Source: Opitutia bacterium (GTDB lineage Bacteria; Verrucomicrobiota; Verrucomicrobiia; Opitutales; Opitutaceae). Taken from it: a DNA stretch of 64,000 bases. Shown piece by piece: positions 57,679 through 64,000 of this stretch; position 1 is the first letter of the stretch, and the number at the start of each line of letters is the position of its first letter. The position numbers and the translations under genes are program-made. The notes under the pieces are model-generated. The model had not been told where the DNA came from, made no database searches, and worked only from the letters and a program-made list of their open reading frames with translations. The stretch lies in NCBI GenBank assembly GCA_016187925.1, contig JACPIS010000009.1, forward strand, positions 124,001 through 188,000, given 5' to 3'.

Positions 57679-59706
57679 ATGAGCGGCGTTACCCCCGACT
57701 TCACCCAGAGCACCAGTCGACCCTCCTTCGCCGTTCTCGCTACGGCCATCTTTCTACTGGCCCTCTATTTTGCCATGGCTGTGGGTAGTAAGAGACACGA
57801 GAGCACGACTTCCGATGAACTCGTACACCTGACTGCCGGTGTTAGCTACTGGCAAAACCGCGATTTCCGACTGCACCCCGAAAACGGTATTTTGCCTCAG
57901 TATTGGGCCGCACTGCCCGCTTTGTTCGGCGGAGCGAAGTTCCCCGCTTTGGCCGATAATCCCTATTGGCGCACTAGCAACGCGTGGCATATAGGCTACC
58001 AATTCTTCTACGAGACCGGCGAGGATCACTTCCCTCGCCTTATGGCTGGTCGAGCAATGATCGCCCTGTTTGGTGTCGCTACCGGCTGCCTAGTCTTCTG
58101 TTGGTCGCGACGGCTCTTTGGCAATATCGGCGCACTGGTGTCGCTGACATTCTTCGCTTTCTGTCCAACCTTTCTGGCCCATGGAGCCCTCGTGACCTCG
58201 GACATGTGCATGTCTTTCTTCTTCCTCGCAACCGTAGGTACTTGGTGGTGGCACCTGCATGATGAACGCATGTGGGTCTGGTGGCTGTCCGCCCTAGTCC
58301 TTGGACTAGCCTTTGTCGCCAAATATTCTGCGGTGCTTCTGTTGCCAATGCTAGTCGCGATGGCCGCAGTGCGCGTAATCGCTAGTGAGCCTCTTGCCCT
58401 CGTCGGCCGAGTATTTGTCAATCGCAGAGAGAAAATTACCGCCATAGCTCTATCCACGATCGCTCACGGCGTTGTGGTCGTACTCATCATCTGGGCTTTC
58501 TATGGTTTTCGTTTTTCTGCCTTCAACCCTCATCTGCCATCGGCCGACCGCTTCATACGCCCTTGGTCATTCGTTATGGATCTGACCACGCCATCCGGTC
58601 GACTGATCCATATTCTCTTGGGTTGGCGGGCTTTACCTGAAAGTTACCTGTACGGTCTCGCTTATGTATTTAAAACCATAGCGACCCGCGCAGCATTTCT
58701 CAATGGCGAGTACAGTCTGACGGGGTGGCCAGCCTTCTTCCCTTGGGCTTTCTTGTTAAAAACAACCCCCTCCGTCTTGCTCGCCTTGCCTCTGACTGGA
58801 TGGATTGGGTGGCGCCGTTGGACGGATGGTGCGCTTAGGCGCCAAGACATTTACCGGACCACCCCTCTCATTGTACTGTTTGTCATCTATTGGGTTTCAT
58901 CACTGACCAGTCATTTGAATATTGGTCACCGTCATTTGATGCCGACCTATCCTGCTCTTTTCATTGCAGTAGGCATATTGGGTTCGTGGTTTGTGATTCG
59001 CCGGTGGATGCAATTCGTCCTCGTTGCCACTCTACTGACTAGTCATGTCGCCGCTTCCGTTAATATCGCCCCGCACTATCTCGCCTATTTTAACGCTCTC
59101 GGCGGCGGACCGGCGCAAAGCTGGCGTCATCTAGTAGACAGCTCCCTCGACTGGGGCCAAGATCTGCCGACCTTGAAGCTTTGGCTGACCGCACATGCAG
59201 GACATGAGCGAGTGTATCTCGCTTATTTTGGTACGAGTGAACCGGACTATTACGCCATTCGGGCCATGCGAATGCCTTTTCTGAATCTATTTAATAAGGT
59301 GAATCCTTGGTATGAAGTCCAAGGGGGCATATACTGCATCAGTGCTACTATTCTGCAGCATGTTTACAGCCCGTTACGAGGCGAATGGCGGCTAGCTTGG
59401 GAAAAAGAATATCAGGAAGGCCGGGCCAAAGAATCGCTCTTCCGTGAATACTGGAATAATTCAATCATACGACAGGAATTGGCGCAGAACGGTTATGCTG
59501 CGGCCTTCGAATCCACCTGGGTACGATATGATCAGCTGCGATTTGCTAGATTTTGCCACTACCTGCGCATGCGTGGCCCAGACGCGAATGCGGGGCACTC
59601 AATCCTGATCTACCGCCTCACAGACGAGGAAATCGCCAATGCGATTGGAGGTAATCTGTCGACCTGGACCGCATTGCTGGAAAAGACGGCCGCGGCGAAG
59701 CCATGA
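57679..59706 (+). CDS. GT-C (ArnT/PMT-like) membrane glycosyltransferase, copy 1 of a tandem pair
   Basis: The product has 675 residues. T-T-S-D-E-L-V-H-L (Asp 46, Glu 47) after TM1 is the GT-C catalytic acidic pair; then R-L-H-P-E-N-G-I-L-P-Q, S-H-L-N-I-G-H-R-H-L-M-P-T-Y-P and L-V-D-S-S-L-D-W-G-Q-D-L-P. The same motifs, at the same spacing, occur in the next gene. About 11 transmembrane helices. It transfers a sugar from polyprenyl phosphate to an acceptor in the periplasm. Its DNA is visibly less GC-rich than that of the second copy. In-frame ATGs at 57580 and 57622 are alternatives. The stop overlaps the next start (ATGA). Confidence 0.85.
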   Translation: MSGVTPDFTQSTSRPSFAVLATAIFLLALYFAMAVGSKRHESTTSDELVHLTAGVSYWQNRDFRLHPENGILPQYWAALPALFGGAKFPALADNPYWRTSNAWHIGYQFFYETGEDHFPRLMAGRAMIALFGVATGCLVFCWSRRLFGNIGALVSLTFFAFCPTFLAHGALVTSDMCMSFFFLATVGTWWWHLHDERMWVWWLSALVLGLAFVAKYSAVLLLPMLVAMAAVRVIASEPLALVGRVFVNRREKITAIALSTIAHGVVVVLIIWAFYGFRFSAFNPHLPSADRFIRPWSFVMDLTTPSGRLIHILLGWRALPESYLYGLAYVFKTIATRAAFLNGEYSLTGWPAFFPWAFLLKTTPSVLLALPLTGWIGWRRWTDGALRRQDIYRTTPLIVLFVIYWVSSLTSHLNIGHRHLMPTYPALFIAVGILGSWFVIRRWMQFVLVATLLTSHVAASVNIAPHYLAYFNALGGGPAQSWRHLVDSSLDWGQDLPTLKLWLTAHAGHERVYLAYFGTSEPDYYAIRAMRMPFLNLFNKVNPWYEVQGGIYCISATILQHVYSPLRGEWRLAWEKEYQEGRAKESLFREYWNNSIIRQELAQNGYAAAFESTWVRYDQLRFARFCHYLRMRGPDANAGHSILIYRLTDEEIANAIGGNLSTWTALLEKTAAAKP

Positions 59707-61742
59707 CACATACGTCCACTCCTCCCTCCCACGGATTTCTAATTACGCTTTGTGTGTTCATTGCGCTGCTGCATGCCTTGATCGGGGTCAGAGCTACTGT
59801 TGGAAAATCAATGGGTGCGGATGAAATGGCCCATGTGGTCGGCGGCTACACTTTCAATCACTGGAACGATTACCGGCTGCATCCGGAAAACGGCATCCTG
59901 CCGCAACGCTGGCAAGCGCTGCCCGCGACTCTGGCCCGTATCGCTTATCCCCCGCTGCAGACTCCTTACTGGCACGAGTCCGATGTCTGGATGATCGGGC
60001 ACGCCTGCTTTTATGAGCTGGGCAACGACCTCGACTGGTTGCTGCAGTCGGCCCGTGCCATGAACGCGGTGTTCGGCGCCGGCACGGTTTTGCTCGTCAG
60101 CTGGTGGGCCCGCCGATTGTTCGGGTGGGCCGGCGCATTGACCGCTGCGACCTTTTGCGCGCTGTGTCCGACGATGCTCGCTCATACCGCCCTGGCCACC
60201 TCCGACATGGCTATGTCGTTTTTCCTGCTGGCTTCGGGCACAGCCTACTGGATGCACCTGCATGACGGCCGGGCGCGCATGTGGTGGTTGAGCGCCGGGG
60301 TGTTCGGATTGGCCTGCGTGGCGAAATACACGGCGGTGCTGCTGCTCCCCCTCTTTGCCTTGCTGGCCCTGTGGCGGGTCTTTCGCTCCGAACCGCTCTT
60401 CTGGTTAGGCCGGACCGCCACAACGCGTTGGGCTCGCCTTTGGGTTGTGCTCGCCTCAACCCTTGGACACGGCTTGGTGGCGACGACGATCATCTGGGCG
60501 TTTTTCGGTTTCCGTTACTCGGCCATGAATCCGGCCCTGCCGGGCGGCGAGTTCAGCATCCCCTGGGTCGCGATTCTCTATGGTGGCGGCTGGAAGGCCG
60601 ACGTCGTGCAATTCTGCCGCGACTGGCGTCTGCTTCCGGAAGGTTTTCTTTACGGCTTCGCCTTCGTCCTGAAGCACGCCGGACAGCGCGGCGCCTTTCT
60701 GGATGGCGACTACAGCATCTACGGTTGGGTCGAGTTCTTCCCCAAGGCTTTTCTGTACAAGACGCCTCCCTCCCTGCTGGTGAGCCTTGCGGTCAGCATG
60801 CTGTTCGTCGGATTGCATTCGCTCGGCCGGAGCCGGCAGCTGCTCCAGCGACTCTACGACTTCGCACCCGTCGCGCTGATGTTCTTGCTGTATTGGGCCG
60901 TCTCATTGCCGAGTCACCTGAACATTGGGCACCGCCACATTTTGCCCACCTACCCGCTGCTGTTCATTCTTACGGGTGCGCTGGGCTGGGCGACGGTCCG
61001 TTCCTGGCAAAAATCCGGATCGGCCGGACTGATCCTAGGAACGCTGTCCTGCCTGCTTCTCGGGTGGCAGGCCTATACGGCAGCCCGCATCCATCCCCAC
61101 TACCTCGCGTACTTCAGTCCGGCAGCCGGAGGGCCCGAGCAAGGGTATCGTCACTTGGTCGACAGCTCATTGGACTGGGGCCAGGACTTGCCCGGCTTGA
61201 AGGTCTGGCTCGATCAGAACCGCCGTCCGGGCGAGAATCTCTACCTGTCTTACTTTGGGACCGGCGAACCCTCTTATTACGGCATCGAGGCCATCCGCAT
61301 GCCGACGCTGCATAATTTCAAACACGCCACTCCCTGGTATTGGCCCGGTCCTGGGCTCTACGCGATCAGTGCCACGATGCTGCAGCATGTCTACTCCGGC
61401 ATCCGTGGTCCCTGGACCGCGGAACTGGAACACCGCTACCAAATGCTGCGAGTCAACAATGCCAACTTTCGCCTGATCCAGACGCGCGCGCCCGGTTACG
61501 AACAACTGCTCGCATCCACCAGTCAGCAGGAATGGGAAACCGCGTGGCGCCTCTACGAGGAGTTGCGATTTGCCCGGCTCTGCCACTACCTGAGCGCGAG
61601 ACCGCCCGACGCCCAGATCGGATTTTCCATCATGGTCTATCGTTTGCGCCCTGAGGAACTGACACTGGCCCTCGACGAGCCGGCCTCGAATTTGGTCCGA
61701 GCGATCGGTCGCATGTCCGGACCGGACGGCATCAAGCCGTAA
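59703..61742 (+). CDS. GT-C (ArnT/PMT-like) membrane glycosyltransferase, copy 2 of a tandem pair
   Basis: The product has 679 residues. G-A-D-E-M-A-H-V (Asp 40, Glu 41) after TM1, R-L-H-P-E-N-G-I-L-P-Q-R-W, S-H-L-N-I-G-H-R-H-I-L-P-T-Y-P, P-H-Y-L-A-Y-F and R-H-L-V-D-S-S-L-D-W-G-Q-D mirror copy 1. The C-terminal periplasmic part ends differently (E-L-T-L-A-L-D-E-P-A-S-N-L). Normal high GC, unlike copy 1. Tandem paralogs may act on successive positions of one glycan. The 3' end overlaps the convergent GT87-like gene by 11 bp. Confidence 0.85.
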   Translation: MTHTSTPPSHGFLITLCVFIALLHALIGVRATVGKSMGADEMAHVVGGYTFNHWNDYRLHPENGILPQRWQALPATLARIAYPPLQTPYWHESDVWMIGHACFYELGNDLDWLLQSARAMNAVFGAGTVLLVSWWARRLFGWAGALTAATFCALCPTMLAHTALATSDMAMSFFLLASGTAYWMHLHDGRARMWWLSAGVFGLACVAKYTAVLLLPLFALLALWRVFRSEPLFWLGRTATTRWARLWVVLASTLGHGLVATTIIWAFFGFRYSAMNPALPGGEFSIPWVAILYGGGWKADVVQFCRDWRLLPEGFLYGFAFVLKHAGQRGAFLDGDYSIYGWVEFFPKAFLYKTPPSLLVSLAVSMLFVGLHSLGRSRQLLQRLYDFAPVALMFLLYWAVSLPSHLNIGHRHILPTYPLLFILTGALGWATVRSWQKSGSAGLILGTLSCLLLGWQAYTAARIHPHYLAYFSPAAGGPEQGYRHLVDSSLDWGQDLPGLKVWLDQNRRPGENLYLSYFGTGEPSYYGIEAIRMPTLHNFKHATPWYWPGPGLYAISATMLQHVYSGIRGPWTAELEHRYQMLRVNNANFRLIQTRAPGYEQLLASTSQQEWETAWRLYEELRFARLCHYLSARPPDAQIGFSIMVYRLRPEELTLALDEPASNLVRAIGRMSGPDGIKP

Positions 61743-62994
61743 CCGAATTCCCCGGTCGGTCGGTTGGTTTCCTCAGCGCCCGCACGGCGGCAACCAAGGC
61801 CTCCATCAGCCAACCCGTCAGCAGGGCCATCAGCAGCCAATGGCTTGCCTGCATCGCCTGGAGACAGAACATCTCCCCCGTCGGCTGAAGCGCGATCCAC
61901 CGGATGTTAGTCACAAAGCAATAAGCGCCGTCGCCCCAGAGTGCGACCACCAGGAAAGCCAACGACCAACAGGCCGCACGGGACCCGGTGCGAATCTGCA
62001 GCGATAACCACGGCCAGAGCCAGAGTGCGAAAATCCAACGGTACGCATAGCTGCTCCCGATCAGAAAACAGCCCGCAAGCAGCAACGCTCCCAAGGCAAA
62101 AGTGAGTCTTGCGCGAAATGTCTCCGGCGGTCCGTCCGCCAGTCCCTTGGTCCAACCGCGCCAAGCCAAGAACAGCGCCCCCGTCGCCAAGAGCAGCAGG
62201 TTGGCTAGCGTCAACCATTCTCCCTCCATATTCCAATTGCTCCACCATACGCGCGCCCCGAAAACATAAAGAGAACCGGGCAGGCGGAACATGGCTCGGA
62301 CTATTTCCGTCCGCTCCAGCCACAGCACAGCCATGGCCGCAAGCACCGTCAGGAGACCGGTTCCTAACCAGTGTCGCAGCGGTCGCCCGATCAGCGCAAA
62401 AACCAGCACGCCGACAACCGGGTAGTACTTCAGACCCGTGCCAAGCACGATCATCAGACCCAGCCATGCCCGCGCCCACCCGCCGCCATTTGACCTCTGG
62501 GGCATCAATCCGGAGCCCAAGAGAATGAAGATGATGAGGTCATTGTTCGCCCGGTTGATCGCCAGAAGCATTGGCGGGGAAAGCAGCAGCGCCGCGGTGC
62601 ACAGTGCCTCGACATAAGAGCGCGGCTTATTTGCGATCAGCGCAATAATGAGGAAGCCCAGCACACAGACTCCTCCAAAATAGAAATTATGCTCCCGCGT
62701 GAGGCCGAGTCGTCCCAACAACAGCCACCAGTCGGAATACACATGAGACCGCATCAGCGCATCAAGCGGATTGGCCGCGTAAGGATTCATGCCGGCCCGG
62801 ACCGCGTCGTTGGCCGCGAGGACTGCATACGAATCGAGGAACCAGTGGCCGTAGTCGGGCAACCCGAGCAGCATGAGGATGCGGGGAAACAGGACTACCG
62901 CGGATAGACCCGCGACAACCAGGCCGATTAGCACGTAGCGTGGCGTTATCAGTCGCGGAATCCGGTTCAACGAACTGGAGGCGGGATGCTCCAT
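61732..62994 (-). CDS. GT87-like (DUF2029) polyprenyl-phosphate mannosyltransferase-like protein
   Basis: The product has 420 residues with about 10 transmembrane helices. N-terminal loop D-Y-G-H-W-F-L-D-S-Y-A-V-L-A with G-M-N-P-Y-A-A-N-P-L, N-R-A-N-N-D-L-I-I-F and L-G-T-G-L-K-Y-Y-P match DUF2029/GT87 enzymes that use polyprenyl-phosphate mannose. Substrate uncertain. The ATG at 62994 starts 1 bp after the stop of the preceding gene; an in-frame ATG at 63006 is an alternative. Overlaps the convergent GT-C gene by 11 bp. Confidence 0.8.
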   Translation of the reverse strand: MEHPASSSLNRIPRLITPRYVLIGLVVAGLSAVVLFPRILMLLGLPDYGHWFLDSYAVLAANDAVRAGMNPYAANPLDALMRSHVYSDWWLLLGRLGLTREHNFYFGGVCVLGFLIIALIANKPRSYVEALCTAALLLSPPMLLAINRANNDLIIFILLGSGLMPQRSNGGGWARAWLGLMIVLGTGLKYYPVVGVLVFALIGRPLRHWLGTGLLTVLAAMAVLWLERTEIVRAMFRLPGSLYVFGARVWWSNWNMEGEWLTLANLLLLATGALFLAWRGWTKGLADGPPETFRARLTFALGALLLAGCFLIGSSYAYRWIFALWLWPWLSLQIRTGSRAACWSLAFLVVALWGDGAYCFVTNIRWIALQPTGEMFCLQAMQASHWLLMALLTGWLMEALVAAVRALRKPTDRPGNSVTA

Positions 62995-62995
62995 G

Positions 62996-64000
62996 CTATT
63001 TCGCATCCTGCGATGGCTCCAAAGCGAACAGGAGGTAGGTGTCGTTGGTACGCACGGTTTTCAGGTTTCCCTTCAATCGACCGGCTGCGCCCGTACGGAT
63101 CAAGAAATCAAAGCTGATCGAAGATCTTTTCAGCAAGAGGTGAGAATAACCCAGAGCCCGCAAGCGCTCGACCGCATTCTCGCCGGGGTTGGAATCGAAA
63201 AGAAAAGCGACTTCCGGGCTCCACAAAGGAACAAGCTCCCGGCCCGCCTTCCGAAAAATCCCCTGTGCTCCCGCCGAATCGGAGAGCACCTTCCCGGTAG
63301 GCAGCGCAGCTACCGCCGCAAGAAATGGCTTTTCGTTCTCGGCAAAATCCCTCTGCAAATCATATCCCGCCCGGGGCCACTCGTGCAGGGCAATACGATA
63401 AGGATTGGCAGGCAGCGTCCAGGCCCGGAGCGCCGCGTCCATTCCCCAAAGAGACAAGCCTGCGATCAGCAAGATTCTCCCGCGTCGCTGCTCGATTCTT
63501 GCGACCAGCCAAGCTCCACCCCAGGCGCAACCGAGCACGAGGAGCGGGCCAAGCACGCGCATCGCGTAGAACAAGCCGCCTCCGGTGTATGGGACCGAAG
63601 TCAGCCAGCAATAGGCGGCCAAGGCAGCAACCACCAAGGTGCCCAGCCAACCGGGCCGGCCACGAAAGCCCACGACACCCGCTAGCAAACCCAACAAAGC
63701 CGGCAGCGCACTGATTCCCAACAACCGCACGATCTCAATCCAGCCACCCCAATGACGCAATGCCACGCCGTAGGTTCGGACGTGGCCGTCCAGCCACTCG
63801 GCAAAGACCGCGTTCACTGGGAACAATCCACCCAAATCGAGCGGATAGAGCGGATTCCCTGTTCGGCTAAGATTCCGCAGATACCAGAGTCCTGGCAGCG
63901 CCAGCGCCATCAGCGCGAAAACGAGCGCCCGGCCCGGTTGGCGACGGATTACCCCCACCCAAGCGGCTCCAGCGAGGGTGAAACCCATTCCATATTCACG
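62996..64000 (-). CDS. GT-C-like polytopic membrane protein (5' part beyond window)
   Basis: About 335 residues of the C-terminal part are visible; the frame stays open to the right edge, so the start lies outside. Several transmembrane helices, then L-P-G-L-W-Y-L-R-N and N-P-L-Y-P-L-D-L-G-G-L-F. W-Y-x-R-N-x-x-x-T-G-N-P-x-Y-P is a recurring motif of periplasmic loops in GT-C-type membrane proteins. The last 120 residues are soluble (V-L-S-D-S-A-G-A-Q-G-I-F-R-K-A-G). It is the upstream member of an operon with the GT87-like gene. Confidence 0.65.
   Translation of the reverse strand, partial: REYGMGFTLAGAAWVGVIRRQPGRALVFALMALALPGLWYLRNLSRTGNPLYPLDLGGLFPVNAVFAEWLDGHVRTYGVALRHWGGWIEIVRLLGISALPALLGLLAGVVGFRGRPGWLGTLVVAALAAYCWLTSVPYTGGGLFYAMRVLGPLLVLGCAWGGAWLVARIEQRRGRILLIAGLSLWGMDAALRAWTLPANPYRIALHEWPRAGYDLQRDFAENEKPFLAAVAALPTGKVLSDSAGAQGIFRKAGRELVPLWSPEVAFLFDSNPGENAVERLRALGYSHLLLKRSSISFDFLIRTGAAGRLKGNLKTVRTNDTYLLFALEPSQDAK

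Noticed and set aside
1-64000. tRNA, rRNA, CRISPR arrays, prophage, toxin-antitoxin or restriction systems
   Set aside because: Looked for conserved T-loop words, regularly spaced direct repeats and characteristic gene families on both strands and saw none; short tRNAs could still be missed by eye.

Overview
The window is high-GC bacterial chromosome, densely packed and with no rRNA, tRNA, CRISPR or phage genes that I can see. The gene content suggests a Verrucomicrobiota bacterium of the Opitutaceae type. The pointers are two PEP-CTERM proteins with the same tail, a PPi-type phosphofructokinase, a DUF1343/NamZ-like lipoprotein, a GH127 enzyme, a pseudopilin operon of the type II secretion kind, and mosaics of short palindromic repeats between genes. 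This placement is inference from content, not a database result.

Layout. 1-2.7 kb (minus): end of a type II secretion operon (a GspC-like exported protein, then GspG, H, I and J, with J cut by the window edge). 3-6.5 kb: exported DUF2911 and PIG-L proteins. 6.7-11.4 kb: a small membrane protein, an SSS-family symporter, and a three-gene bacillithiol-type cluster (compact BshC-like, BshB, BshA) interspersed with three copies of an 82-83 bp palindromic repeat. 11.8-19.5 kb: PPi-phosphofructokinase, two PEP-CTERM proteins, chorismate mutase/prephenate dehydratase, a DAHP synthase and glycogen synthase. 19.6-24.1 kb: an exported dimeric-barrel protein, an FAD oxidoreductase divergent from kynureninase and kynurenine formamidase, and a methyltransferase. 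24.2-28.4 kb: a disturbed region with a MITE-like repeat, a SpoU methyltransferase, a DUF1349 protein, a low-GC gene enclosed by a perfect 37-bp inverted repeat, and a RAYT-type (Y1) transposase. 28.4-37.8 kb: RlmM, a second and different DAHP synthase, glycerate kinase, NamZ-like lipoprotein, GH127, exported MsrB and a large GT-C-like membrane protein.

37.8-64 kb: after xseA and a TVP38-type membrane protein comes an envelope polysaccharide locus running off the right edge. It holds an O-antigen ligase-like protein, a polyprenyl-phosphate sugar-1-phosphate transferase, about six soluble or membrane-anchored glycosyltransferases, five methyltransferases, a Wzx-like flippase and five GT-C-fold membrane enzymes. 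The flippase and six following genes form one tight minus-strand operon (45.7-52.7 kb), in which one glycosyltransferase carries a single-base frameshift in an A6 run. Together these genes would start a repeat unit on undecaprenyl phosphate, extend and methylate it, flip it and ligate it.

Most interesting points: (1) an apparently half-length BshC (cysteine-adding enzyme) with the BshC signature motifs, coupled to bshB and bshA and to a sodium symporter; (2) the RAYT locus with its 37-bp inverted repeat and the scar-like duplication of a gene start on either side; (3) the frameshifted but translationally coupled glycosyltransferase; (4) the repeat mosaics. Convergent gene ends are extremely tight (2-12 bp apart or overlapping), so intergenic space is concentrated in a few repeat-bearing gaps.
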